Shown: positions 44,374 through 53,648 of the stretch, in pieces
Numbering within the stretch: the first letter of the stretch is position 1
Layout: the number at the start of each line of letters is the position of its first letter
Assembly: GCF_002335745.1 (NCBI RefSeq)
Contig: NZ_NIST01000001.1
Span: forward strand, 391,981-455,980
From: Evansella halocellulosilytica
GTDB lineage: Bacteria > Bacillota > Bacilli > Bacillales > Salisediminibacteriaceae
Direction of reading: 5' to 3'
DNA: 64,000 nt
Program-made: the position numbers and the translations under genes
Notes under the pieces: generated by a model
Database searches by the model: none
Told to the model about the DNA's origin: nothing
The model's input: only the letters and a program-made list of their open reading frames with translations

Positions 44374-45589
44374 CACCAAGGGGGATCAGAGTCTTCTTTT
44401 GACATCTCTTTTTGGCGGTACTTTTTCTGCTTTTCATACCGCCAAGCTGCACAACTTCTCCTCTTGACGGTACTTTTTCTGCTTTTTATACCGTCAAGGG
44501 TCTCGAAATCTTCTCTTGACGGTACTTTTTCTGCTTTTCATACCGTCAAGGAACTCAGAATCTTCTCTTGACGGCACTTTTACCGATTTTCATACCGTCA
44601 AGGAACTCGGAATCTCCTCTTGACGGTACTTTTTCTGCTTTTTATACCGTCAAGGGTCTCGAAATCTTCTCTTGACGGTACTTTTTCTGCTTTTCATACC
44701 GTCAAGGAACTCAGAATCTTCTCTTGACGGCACTTTTACCGATTTTCATACCGCCAAGGGTCTCGAAACCTTCTCTTGACGGTACTTTTTCTGCTTTTCA
44801 TACCGTCAAGGAACTCGGAATCTCCTCTTGACGGTACTTTTACCGATTTTCATACCGTCAAGCTGCACAACTTCTCCTCTTGACGGCACTTTTACCGATT
44901 TTCATACCGCCAAGGGTCTCGAAACCTTCTCTTGACGGTACTTTTTCTGCTTTTCATACCGTCAAGGAACTCGGAATCTCCTCTTGACTGTACTTTTTCT
45001 GCTTTTCATACCGTCAAGGAACTCGGAATCTTCTCTTGACGGTACTTTTTCTGCTTTTCATACCGTCAAGGAGCTCAGAATCTTCTCTTGACGGTACTTT
45101 TTTTGCTTTTTATACCGTCAAGGGTCTCGAAATCTTCTCTTGACGGTACTTTTTCTGCTTTTCATACCGTCAAGGAACTCAGAATCTTCTCTTGACGGCA
45201 CTTTTACCGATTTTCATACCGCCAAGGGTCTCGAAACCTTCTCTTGACGGCACTTTTACCGATTTTCATACCGTCAAGGAACTCGGAATCTCCTCTTGAC
45301 GGTACTTTTACCGATTTTCATACCGCCAAGGGTCTCAGAATCTCCTCTTGACGGTACTTTTACCGATTTTCATACCGCCAAGGGTCTCAGAATCTCCTCT
45401 TGACTGTACTTTTTCTGCTTTTCATACCGTCAAGGAACTCAGAATCTTCTCTTGACGGTACTTTTAATACTTTTCATACCGTCAAGGAACTCAGAATCTT
45501 CTTTTGACGGTACTATTACCAGCTTTCCTACCGTCAAGGAGCTCAGAATCTTCTTTTGGCGGTACTATTAACTAGTTTTCTTACAGAGG
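44374..45589 (-). repeat. Tandem array of 23 palindromic 52-bp units
   Basis: Units begin at 44412 and every 52 bp up to 45556, with no register slip. Each has left arm TTGACGGTA, a 16-nt centre (CTTTTTCTGCTTTTCA or CTTTTACCGATTTTCA), right arm TACCGTCAA and an 18-nt linker such as GGAACTCAGAATCTTCTC. Variants include TTGGCGGTA/TACCGCCAA in unit 1. A degenerate half unit precedes the array (44374-44411), and the last unit lacks its right arm. It holds no ORF with coding signs and fills the gap between pxpB and the NERD gene. Confidence 0.95.
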
Positions 45590-46504
45590 TTAATCCTCTA
45601 TCCCATAGTAAGATGATTTCGCAGACTCGATCCGTTTAAAGTTGTTCGAAAGGACCTTTCGTATTGTCTTAACATTTTTAATTAGTTTACACCAGTCATA
45701 TATTTGGTATGGGGTTATGCTTCTATTTGGAAATAGGGCATTAAATTCTTTGATGCTGCGTATGATACCTGTTTTATAATCTTCCCTACCTCCACAATCA
45801 TTACAGATGAATGTTCTTTTTGTAAATGAAATATTCAAAGAATAACATAGTGGACATAGTATCCCTTTTTCAAGGTCATCATAGCAATATTCAGGTAAGC
45901 GATCGTAGGGTGTTTCCTTTAAATAAATAGATAATAATTGATCTGCTAACTTTTTGTGTGATTCATTTAAATTTGCTGGCCTCTTTTTAATTTTTTGGAT
46001 AAAACGGTTAAGCTGTGTTGGAAAAATAATAGGAAGATTCTTTGAAGATTGATATAAATGAAATTCGGGGTTGACGAAGATAAGATAAGCTTCTATTGAA
46101 AAGTTGAAGCCAAGCTCTTGAAGTAACGCTCGAAATATGGATTCATTTCTTTTCAGTTGAAGTAAGGGATTCTTTATTTCTACATTTGATATTGAATACC
46201 AATCATCCTCTTTTATATAAAAGTCACCTTCATAGTTTTTCACTTCGAAAAGGGAAATTGAATTTGAGGATATTAATAAGGAGTCAATCTGAAATAACGT
46301 ATTATGATGTTCGAGTAATAAATCATTTAGAATAAGTCTATCATTTGCAAGTGGTGATATCCATTCATCAAATTTCCGCTCCCCTCTGTAGCCCTTTTCA
46401 AGGTTTAAATAGTTCTTTCTCGCTTGTGGTTCTAAATTCATACGTACATTTAAAGACCTCAAATCCTTTAATTCTTGTGATTCATAACGACTTTTTATAA
46501 TCAA
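45590..46504 (-). CDS. NERD-domain protein with C-terminal zinc-finger motif
   Basis: The 304-aa protein has an N-terminal nuclease-related domain (KGYRGERKFDEWISPL, QIDSLLISSNSISLFEVKNYEG, with the D...E-x-K nuclease-like motif) and a C-terminal CPLC...CNDC pair spaced by 14 residues that could bind zinc. NERD proteins are thought to process DNA or RNA, but this type is uncharacterised. TTG 46504 follows GGGGGG; an ATG nearby is out of frame and stops at once. Its stop codon lies at the edge of the repeat array. Confidence 0.85.
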   Translation of the reverse strand: MIIKSRYESQELKDLRSLNVRMNLEPQARKNYLNLEKGYRGERKFDEWISPLANDRLILNDLLLEHHNTLFQIDSLLISSNSISLFEVKNYEGDFYIKEDDWYSISNVEIKNPLLQLKRNESIFRALLQELGFNFSIEAYLIFVNPEFHLYQSSKNLPIIFPTQLNRFIQKIKKRPANLNESHKKLADQLLSIYLKETPYDRLPEYCYDDLEKGILCPLCYSLNISFTKRTFICNDCGGREDYKTGIIRSIKEFNALFPNRSITPYQIYDWCKLIKNVKTIRKVLSNNFKRIESAKSSYYGIED

Positions 46505-46668
46505 TAATACATCCCCCCTTTTTTACTTTCACTACATCATAGCTCTTCTGAAACGCAATGACAAGCTAAACTACTTCATTCAGAATAGGAAAAAGCCGGA
46601 CACTTGGAATAAAGAGTTAAAATAACGTTGAAAAACAGGAGAACGTCTAGAGATCTAAATGTTTAGCA

Positions 46669-46701
46669 AAAATTGTCGGGGACCAGGTCCCTGACAATTT
46701 T
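46669..46701. repeat. Inverted repeat with GGGACC/GGTCCC core
   Basis: Left arm 46669-46684 and right arm 46686-46701 pair over 16 bp with one mismatch (C opposite T). There is no terminator-like T-run beyond TTTTG. The design resembles the hairpin at 3417-3463. The rest of 46505-46777 shows nothing else. Confidence 0.6.
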
Positions 46702-46777
46702 GTGAACTTTTGAGATTCTTTTTTATTTAGTCTGTTACTTGAGATTCTCTCCACGTTATCCGCTCTCACAAATTTCA

Positions 46778-48052
46778 TTAATCAATGGCCCGGAGTGCTT
46801 TCGCTTTAAAAAGGATGGTGAAACATACGAGTGTTAAACATATAGAACTTCCTAACATTATCATTTCTATTGAAATATTCATCGCAATGAAGAGCGAGGT
46901 CATTAAATATGAGATAGGTACTAATCCCATCGCTGCAAAAGTAGTCAAACTCATGACTCTCCCTAAATATTCCTTTTTCGTATAGTGCTGAATGACAGCA
47001 AATAGTGGAACATTTGCGGCACTTGAAGCCATTCCTATTAAGATCACGAACGTCAGACTCATCCAAAAATTCGAAGATACACTTAACCCTATGAAAAACA
47101 GGCCTAGAACAGCAATACCTAATATTGAGATAAATCCTCGCTTTTTTTGAACATTTAGTATCCCAATTAACATTGCACCAAGAACCATCCCTCCTGCAAT
47201 TCCTCCACTTAAATAACTGTAAGTTAGTTCATTTCCATGAAGGACATTCATCGCAAATATCGGGAGACCGAGCATAATTGGCCCTGTAAAAAACAAGTTT
47301 AAGAAGACCGCAGATATCATTAATGTAACTAAAAATGAGTGACCTTTTACATATTGAAACCCCTCTTTCATCGAGTTAAAAACACTTCCTCCCTCGGTTT
47401 CTTGTACTTGAACCTCACGTTCTTCGTTTTCTTTTCTTTTTAACAGGACATCAATGAATCCAGCGATAAGTAATGTGAGCGCTGTTATTGCAAATATAAA
47501 GACATATCCTCCAAACGCTAGCATAGCTGCTGCTAAAACTGGTCCGGCAATTAATGAAATTTGTCTCGTCATATTGACGATCGAATTAGCTCGTGTCAGT
47601 TGTTCTTGTTTAACTGTTTCCGGAAGAACTGCACTACTTGCTGGCCAAAAGAATGCATCCAACACGCCAAATAGAAAAGACAATGCGACAAGTGGCCAAA
47701 TAGACAAAATATCATATACGAGTAAACCAATGACACCAAATAAGAGTACTCCTTTCGTGACATCTGAAAGAAACATAATCCAAGCTTTACTTATCCTGTC
47801 GGCAATAACACCGCCAATTAGCATAAATACCAGTCTCGGAACAGATGAAGCAAAGAAAACGAGACCAAGCATCGCTTCCATATTCAAATAGTCAACAACA
47901 TACCAATTCGTTGCAAGCATAAAAAAGGAAACACTAAAACTAGAAACAAGTAACGTTAAAAACAACAGAACAAAACGATATTCTTTAAATACTGACCTGA
48001 CTTTCTGTTCAATTCGAACTTCCTGTTCACTTATTGCTGCTTTTTCAGCCAT
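46778..48052 (-). CDS. MFS efflux transporter
   Basis: The 424-aa protein has 12 predicted helices and the MFS_3-type layout (EntS/MefA-like), with motif A as GGVIADRISKAWIMFLSDV and ARANSIVNMTRQIS-like RANSIVNMTRQISLIAGPVLAAA. The central loop (about 210-225) is charged. It probably exports a drug or siderophore-like compound; the substrate is unknown. An ArsR-type regulator lies upstream on the same strand, and its operator sits in this gene's promoter. Confidence 0.88.
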   Translation of the reverse strand: MAEKAAISEQEVRIEQKVRSVFKEYRFVLLFLTLLVSSFSVSFFMLATNWYVVDYLNMEAMLGLVFFASSVPRLVFMLIGGVIADRISKAWIMFLSDVTKGVLLFGVIGLLVYDILSIWPLVALSFLFGVLDAFFWPASSAVLPETVKQEQLTRANSIVNMTRQISLIAGPVLAAAMLAFGGYVFIFAITALTLLIAGFIDVLLKRKENEEREVQVQETEGGSVFNSMKEGFQYVKGHSFLVTLMISAVFLNLFFTGPIMLGLPIFAMNVLHGNELTYSYLSGGIAGGMVLGAMLIGILNVQKKRGFISILGIAVLGLFFIGLSVSSNFWMSLTFVILIGMASSAANVPLFAVIQHYTKKEYLGRVMSLTTFAAMGLVPISYLMTSLFIAMNISIEMIMLGSSICLTLVCFTILFKAKALRAID

Positions 48053-48085
48053 ATCCTCTCACTCCACATATTTTTATAGTATATG

Positions 48086-48107
48086 ACATTCGATATATAT
48101 CGAATGT
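48086..48107. promoter_or_regulatory. Operator upstream of the MFS gene
   Basis: ACATTCGATATATATCGAATGT region: ATTCGAT (48088-48094), 4 nt, ATCGAAT (48099-48105), a perfect palindrome. It lies 34 nt before the MFS start, beside a TATACT box on the minus strand. The same half-sites and spacing occur upstream of the regulator gene. Confidence 0.75.
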
Positions 48108-48150
48108 TCATCCAAAAGAATAGATGGCATTGCCATCATCCTTTTCACAT

Positions 48151-49188
48151 TTATTCAATTAACATCTTTTCCAGCTGTTTTAATATACTTTGAACTTCAC
48201 CGCGGTTCACTTCGTAATACACTTTATTCTCCTTACGAACGGCTTTCACTAAGTGCTGTGATACTAACGAACTAAGGTGGTGGGACATCGTAGAATTGGA
48301 TACTCCCAACTCTTGAGCAAGCTCGTATCCGTATCGCGGCTTCTGTTTCAATGTGTTCAATATTTTATAACGCCTTTCATCAGTCATAACTCGCACAGCA
48401 TCTAAAACCTCTTTATCCCCTCTACTCATGAAGAACGTTTCGATATGTCGAGTACCTAATATGACTGTTGTCAAAGCCGGCTCATTAAGTTGTGAAAACA
48501 TCAATCCTGTGTCATGAAAATAGGAGGATAAAATATAAACATCACCATCGAACTCGTTTTCAACTCCATATTGAATGAGCAGGTCATTCAAATATCCACC
48601 TTGCCCACTTTTCACTCCACCCTCAAGTTCGTTTAAAAATTCTTTTTGTACATTTAACACCTTTTCTTCGAAGGGTTGAAAGTATTGATAATAAAATCTT
48701 TCGATCAATTGGATAAATCGTTTTTTCGTTCGTTCCCCATCAAAAATTAAGTAGCTTAACTTCCATCTTTCACTAAGAGGAAGATTTAATTTATCAAGAA
48801 ATGGAATCACTTTCTCCGGATCATCATAACTGTCCAATTGTTCTGATGGGCTATAGCCTGCATGGGTGAAATGATAAAACAGTTCGTCAATCGGCATTTG
48901 ATGCAACATACTAATAAAGGAATGAACATCTTTATAAACACCTTTTTCCACCGCTGGAGATAATAACGTAACACCTAAATAACTTTCACTATCAAAAAAA
49001 GTATGTAACTCTTCTTTTATCTCATCCGGCAGCTTCTCATTCATCTCTTTTACCCACACATCAATTTCAGGCAATATATGAGGACGATGCTCTTCATTTT
49101 CAACTATTTTATTGTGTGAGACGACTCTCAACATACTCGCTAACAGTTCAGCTACTGTTGATTGTTCAAAATACAAGTTATATTTCAT
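48151..49188 (-). CDS. ArsR-type transcriptional regulator with long N-terminal domain
   Basis: The 345-aa protein has a C-terminal winged helix (about 255-335) with MTDERRYKILNTLKQKPRYGYELAQELGVSNSTMSHHLSSLVSQHLV, typical of ArsR/HTH_20. The preceding 250 residues are mostly helical, without a recognised ligand domain. The same operator occurs upstream of this gene and of the MFS gene, so it is likely an autoregulated repressor of the exporter. ATG 49188 follows AGGGGTGTTTAC. Confidence 0.87.
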   Translation of the reverse strand: MKYNLYFEQSTVAELLASMLRVVSHNKIVENEEHRPHILPEIDVWVKEMNEKLPDEIKEELHTFFDSESYLGVTLLSPAVEKGVYKDVHSFISMLHQMPIDELFYHFTHAGYSPSEQLDSYDDPEKVIPFLDKLNLPLSERWKLSYLIFDGERTKKRFIQLIERFYYQYFQPFEEKVLNVQKEFLNELEGGVKSGQGGYLNDLLIQYGVENEFDGDVYILSSYFHDTGLMFSQLNEPALTTVILGTRHIETFFMSRGDKEVLDAVRVMTDERRYKILNTLKQKPRYGYELAQELGVSNSTMSHHLSSLVSQHLVKAVRKENKVYYEVNRGEVQSILKQLEKMLIE

Positions 49189-49256
49189 GTAAACACCCCT
49201 ACCTGTCCATTTCGAATGTCACTTTCGATGATAATAGTATTTTATACAAAAAGCAC

Positions 49257-49274
49257 ATTCGATGTCAATCGAAT
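49257..49274. promoter_or_regulatory. Operator upstream of the ArsR-type regulator
   Basis: ATTCGAT (49257-49263), 4 nt, ATCGAAT (49268-49274), the same half-sites and spacing as at 48088-48105. Further half-sites TTTCGAATGTCACTTTCGAT lie at 49211-49230, nearer the start codon. Confidence 0.75.
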
Positions 49275-49788
49275 ATCTAAAATATTTTCAGTATTTTTAC
49301 AAATGGTCTTTTCTAACTAGTTTAGGTGGATTCTTCCATATTTATTGAAAAAATGAAGAGGCTGAAAGGAAATTTCTGAATTTTCTTCTAAAAATTCAAT
49401 TTCTTAATAAAATATTTAGCAAGTCTATTTGTATAGAAAATTTGTTTTACAAAATTTATAATTTTCTGTTGATTTATTGCGCCCAGTATAGTAATTTACA
49501 TTATAAACCGTTAGACTTTTCAGAATTTTAAAACCGCTGATGCAGCACGTAATTCACTATACAAATAAAAAATCTTGCCATATAGAGTTATTGTTACAGA
49601 CTATGAAAATACACCTTAGTAAACGTTGATGATTCATCTTTTTAGACATTTTTGCCTATAACCGCTTTGTCTAAGAACATTGATGTATCTACTAATATGA
49701 GATCAAAGATAAATACATAAGCTTTCCCCTGACTTTGATCCTTTTCAACATGTACATATTTTATAAAAACACTGGAGTGATTAAGGAT
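49275..49788. other. AT-rich intergenic region before the second peptide ABC operon
   Basis: No gene is seen. GATCAAAG (49701-49708) and CTTTGATC (49733-49740) form an 8-bp inverted repeat followed by CTTTT, a weak candidate for a terminator or attenuator in the operon leader. No convincing promoter was found. Confidence 0.35.
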
Positions 49789-50805
49789 ATGACGAAGCCA
49801 GTTTTAGATGTGCGCAATTTAAAAACACACTTTTTTACTGATCGGGGAGAGGTTCCAGCAGTTGATGATGTGAGTTTCGACATACATAGTGGAGAAGTAC
49901 TAGGTATTGTTGGTGAATCCGGGTGTGGAAAAAGTGTTACCTCCTTGTCTGTTATGGGACTTGTTCCGAATCCACCAGGGAAAATTGTCGGTGGACAAAT
50001 TCTCTTTCGGCAAAAAAATTCCACTGAAGATGAACAGGAAGAAGACCTCGTAAAAGTAAGTAAAAAAAGAATGAGGAAAATTCGCGGAAATCAAATCGCA
50101 ATGATTTTCCAGGAACCAATGACTTCTTTAGACCCGCTCTATACAATCGGCTTCCAAATTATTGAAGCGTTAAAAAACCACTTCAAACTATCAAAAAAGG
50201 AAGCTCGCCAAAAAGCGATTGACATGCTCAAACTAGTTGGCATTCCACGTGCAGAGGAAATTGTTGATGAATATCCACACCAATTATCCGGAGGAATGCG
50301 CCAGCGAGTGATGATTGCCATTGCTATGTCATGTGACCCTGAAGTCTTAATTGCTGATGAACCTACGACAGCACTTGATGTGACAATCCAAGCACAAATT
50401 CTTGCATTAATGAAAAAGTTAAATAAAGAGCAAGGAACAGCTATTATGCTCATTACTCATGATCTTGGGGTTGTAGCTGAAATGTGTGACAGAGTTGTCG
50501 TCATGTATGCAGGAAAAGTTGTCGAAGAGGGCGACGTGCGTACAATTTTAAAAAACCCAAAACACCCTTATACAAAAGGTCTTATCCGGTCTTTACCTAA
50601 AATTAGTAAACGGGAAAAGCGACTGTATTCTATTCCAGGAAACGTCCCTAAACCAGGGGCGATTAAACAAGGATGCAGATTTGCTGCACGTTGTGAAGAT
50701 GTTTTTGAACGTTGCCTTAATGAAAATCCAGAACTGCTAGACCTTTCTGAGGGGCATCAATGCCGCTGCTTCCTCTACGAAAAAGAGGAGGTTACTCATG
50801 TCTAA
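49789..50805 (+). CDS. Peptide ABC transporter ATPase (DppD/OppD-like)
   Basis: The 338-aa ATPase has Walker [14 protein letters not shown], signature [13 protein letters not shown], Walker [14 protein letters not shown] and cysteine-bearing C-terminal [17 protein letters not shown]. The start at ATG 49789 is likely, with GGAG 11 nt upstream; a GTG at 49777 is the alternative. Its end overlaps the next gene by 8 nt. It opens the D-F-A-B-C operon. Confidence 0.92.
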   Translation: MTKPVLDVRNLKTHFFTDRGEVPAVDDVSFDIHSGEVLGIVGESGCGKSVTSLSVMGLVPNPPGKIVGGQILFRQKNSTEDEQEEDLVKVSKKRMRKIRGNQIAMIFQEPMTSLDPLYTIGFQIIEALKNHFKLSKKEARQKAIDMLKLVGIPRAEEIVDEYPHQLSGGMRQRVMIAIAMSCDPEVLIADEPTTALDVTIQAQILALMKKLNKEQGTAIMLITHDLGVVAEMCDRVVVMYAGKVVEEGDVRTILKNPKHPYTKGLIRSLPKISKREKRLYSIPGNVPKPGAIKQGCRFAARCEDVFERCLNENPELLDLSEGHQCRCFLYEKEEVTHV

Positions 50806-51781
50806 GCCATTATTAGAAGTAAAGAAACTAAAAAAATATTTTGATGTTACCGGAGGAGTATTATCACGAAAAATCGGTGAAGTAAAAGCCGTTGATGACG
50901 TTTCCTTTGATGTATATGAAAAAGAAGTACTTGGCATAGTCGGTGAATCCGGCTGTGGAAAGTCTACAACTGGAAAGACGCTTTTGCGCCTCATTGAACC
51001 TACTGAAGGTGAGGTCGTTTACGACGGAAAAGATATTACGAGTCTCTCAGATGAAGAGATGCGTAAAATGAGACGGGATATGCAAATTATTTTCCAAGAT
51101 CCTTATGCATCTTTAAACCCTAGGCATAAAATTGAAAAAATCCTTGGTGAACCGTTAATCGTTCACGGGATCGGAAACGCAAAAGAACGTCTAAAGAAGG
51201 TACATGAAATATTAGAAGTTGTCGGATTATCGAAGGAACATGCTAAACGTTATCCTCACCAATTCAGCGGCGGCCAGCGGCAACGCATTGGTATTGCACG
51301 TGCTTTAATCGTAAATCCAAAGTTAATTATTTGTGATGAACCCGTTTCAGCACTTGATGTTTCCATCCAGTCACAAATATTAAACTTGATGGAAGACTTA
51401 CAGGAACAATTTGGTTTAACCTATATTTTTATCGCACACGACCTTAGTGTTGTAAAACATATAAGCCACCGTATTGGTGTCATGTATTTGGGAAGAATGG
51501 TTGAATTATCGAACAATGAAGACCTTTATGAAAATCCGCTCCACCCATATACAAAGTCATTACTCTCTGCCATTCCAGATCCAGATCCGGATTATAAACG
51601 AGAGCAAATGATACTTGAGGGCGATGTACCGAGTCCATCAAACCCTCCTACAGGATGTGCATTCCATACACGCTGTCCGGAGGCAATGGATATTTGCAAA
51701 GCCGTACGCCCAGAGTTTCAAGAAATGAGAGATAAACACTTTGTAGCTTGTCATCTTTACGGTGATGAACCAACATCCTGA
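50798..51781 (+). CDS. Peptide ABC transporter ATPase (DppF/OppF-like)
   Basis: The 327-aa ATPase has Walker [14 protein letters not shown], signature FSGGQRQRIGIARA, Walker B LIICDEPVSALDV and GCAFHTRCPEAMDIC at the C-terminus. It starts within the end of the previous gene behind AGAGGAGG, which implies coupled translation. Confidence 0.92.
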   Translation: MSKPLLEVKKLKKYFDVTGGVLSRKIGEVKAVDDVSFDVYEKEVLGIVGESGCGKSTTGKTLLRLIEPTEGEVVYDGKDITSLSDEEMRKMRRDMQIIFQDPYASLNPRHKIEKILGEPLIVHGIGNAKERLKKVHEILEVVGLSKEHAKRYPHQFSGGQRQRIGIARALIVNPKLIICDEPVSALDVSIQSQILNLMEDLQEQFGLTYIFIAHDLSVVKHISHRIGVMYLGRMVELSNNEDLYENPLHPYTKSLLSAIPDPDPDYKREQMILEGDVPSPSNPPTGCAFHTRCPEAMDICKAVRPEFQEMRDKHFVACHLYGDEPTS

Positions 51782-51830
51782 CAGCTACAAGTTTCATTTA
51801 AAATGAAAATGAATAAAGGGGGAGAAAAAA

Positions 51831-53531
51831 ATGAGGAAAAGTCTTTTGTTGCTGCTCTTATCACTCGTACTCATCTTCGTATTAGCAGCATGTGGCGGGG
51901 ATAGTGACGAACCTGCTGATGCAGATGACACGAATGATGAGGTAACAGATGACGATGGAGCTAGTGAAGACGACGAAGCAGATGAAGGTGAAGACGCTGG
52001 TGGTGAAGCATCTGGTGACCAAACACTTATCTTTGCCCGTGGCGGGGATTCAGTCAGTCTTGACTATGCAAGTGTAACAGATGGGGAGTCTTCTCGCGTT
52101 ACAAAACAGATTTTCGAAACGTTGCTAGAATTTGATGAAGATTCATTTGAAATTGGCCCTGGTCTTGCACATGACTGGGAAGTGGATGACGATGGGCTTC
52201 GATTCGTTTTTCATCTAAGAGAAGGAGTTACGTTCCATGATGGGACTGACTTTAATGCAGAAGCTGTAAAAACCAATTTTGAGCGCTGGGCAGACCCTGA
52301 ACATGAGTACCATTTTGCTGATGAAGGTTATACGTACAGTGTGTACGGTACACAGTTTGGAGGATTTGCCGGTGATGATGGCCATGTCATCGAAGAGATT
52401 AATGTCCTCGGTGATCATGAAATCGAATTTGTATTAAACGAACCTTTAGGATCATTCTTACAAAATATGGGGATGAGCTACTTCGCTATTACTTCCCCTG
52501 CTGCATTTGAAGAATACGGAAGTGATATTAACGAAAACCCTGTCGGTACAGGTCCATTCAAATTCGTCAGCTGGGATCGAGATGACAGTATTGTTCTCGA
52601 GAAATACGAAGATTACTGGCAAGAAGGCTTGCCAAAGCTTGACAGTGTTATCTTCCAAGTAATCCCAGATAACTCCGCACGCTTAACAGCATTGCGTTCT
52701 GGTCAAATCGACATTATGGATGGGTTAAACCCGGATGATGTTGAGGCGATTAATGCCGAAGATGGGTTACAAGTATTCGAGCGTGCAACCAACAATATTG
52801 GTTATCTTGGATTTAACGTTGAAAAAGAACCTTTCGATGACCCATTAGTCCGTCAAGCTATGAATCATGCTATCGACAAAGAGTCACTGATCACATTACT
52901 ATATGCAGGGTTAGCTGAGCCTGCGAAAAATGCTGTTCCACCAGGGTACCTAGGCTATAACGATGAGGTTGACCCTTATGATTATGACCCTGATAGAGCG
53001 ACGGAGCTTCTTGAAGAAGCTGGTTATAGTGACGGTTTTGAATTTGATCTTTGGACAATGCCTGTAGCACGCCCTTATATGCCAGACCCAGAACGTGCTG
53101 CTGAAGTAATGCAAGCGAACTTTGAAGAAATCGGTCTAACAGCGAATATCGTCACTCATGAATGGGCGACATACCTTGAACTCACTGAACAAGGTGAACA
53201 GGATGTCTTTATGCTTGGTTGGTCAGGTGTAAACGGAGATCCCGATTACTTCCTTGCGAACTTGTTACACAGTGATGCAATCCCAGGTGGTAACCGGAAA
53301 CGGTATTCAAATGATGATGTGGACAGTTTAATTGACGAAGCTAAAAGAAACGTCGATGAAGATGTGAGAGCTGACCTATATATGGAAGCTCAACAGCTGA
53401 TCCATGAGGATGCTCCTCACATCCCTCTCGTTCACTCTATACCAGCACTTGCTGGAAATGAACGCGTTCATGACTATGTGCCACACCCATCAACGAGTGA
53501 AACATTACTCAACGTATATTTAACTGAATAA
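51831..53531 (+). CDS. Peptide ABC substrate-binding lipoprotein (normal domain order)
   Basis: The 566-aa lipoprotein has a signal peptide and lipobox LAAC (Cys21), then a very acidic linker of about 40 residues (runs of D and E), common in salt-loving bacteria. The family-5 fold follows in the usual order: TLIFARGGDSVSLDYAS, then FRLREGVTFHDGTDF-type sequence (LREGVTFHDGTDF), VRQAMNHAIDKESL, AGYSDGFEF, and finally MLGWSGVNGDPDYFL and YMEAQQLIHEDAPHIPLV. It delivers peptides or similar ligands to the permeases that follow. ATG follows AAAGGGGGAG. Confidence 0.92.
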   Translation: MRKSLLLLLLSLVLIFVLAACGGDSDEPADADDTNDEVTDDDGASEDDEADEGEDAGGEASGDQTLIFARGGDSVSLDYASVTDGESSRVTKQIFETLLEFDEDSFEIGPGLAHDWEVDDDGLRFVFHLREGVTFHDGTDFNAEAVKTNFERWADPEHEYHFADEGYTYSVYGTQFGGFAGDDGHVIEEINVLGDHEIEFVLNEPLGSFLQNMGMSYFAITSPAAFEEYGSDINENPVGTGPFKFVSWDRDDSIVLEKYEDYWQEGLPKLDSVIFQVIPDNSARLTALRSGQIDIMDGLNPDDVEAINAEDGLQVFERATNNIGYLGFNVEKEPFDDPLVRQAMNHAIDKESLITLLYAGLAEPAKNAVPPGYLGYNDEVDPYDYDPDRATELLEEAGYSDGFEFDLWTMPVARPYMPDPERAAEVMQANFEEIGLTANIVTHEWATYLELTEQGEQDVFMLGWSGVNGDPDYFLANLLHSDAIPGGNRKRYSNDDVDSLIDEAKRNVDEDVRADLYMEAQQLIHEDAPHIPLVHSIPALAGNERVHDYVPHPSTSETLLNVYLTE

Positions 53532-53545
53532 TTAAGTGGAGTATT

Positions 53546-53564
53546 GGGGCGATATAACCGCCCC
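53546..53564 (+). other. Intra-operon hairpin after the binding-protein gene
   Basis: GGGGCG/CGCCCC, 6 bp, no T-run. The position matches the hairpin at 33672-33702 in the other peptide operon. Confidence 0.5.
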
Positions 53565-53648
53565 TTCTCCTCGTTATTTTGTGAATTTTTTGAACTAAAA
53601 AACTAACCGTAATCAAATGTACCCGTATTCAAACAAGAGGTGAAGGAT

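Noticed and set aside
44412..45560. Row of promoters, because TTGACGG resembles a -35 box in every unit
   Set aside because: No -10 box occurs at 16-18 bp in the units; the bases there are TTTTCATACCGTC or similar.
44374..45589. CRISPR array
   Set aside because: The linkers between palindromes are 18 nt and shared among units, the variable parts recur in blocks, and no cas gene is near. It is a tandem repeat.
49701..49745. Attenuator before the second peptide operon
   Set aside because: Only an 8-bp stem with a 24-nt loop and a short T-run; kept as a remark in the intergenic entry.
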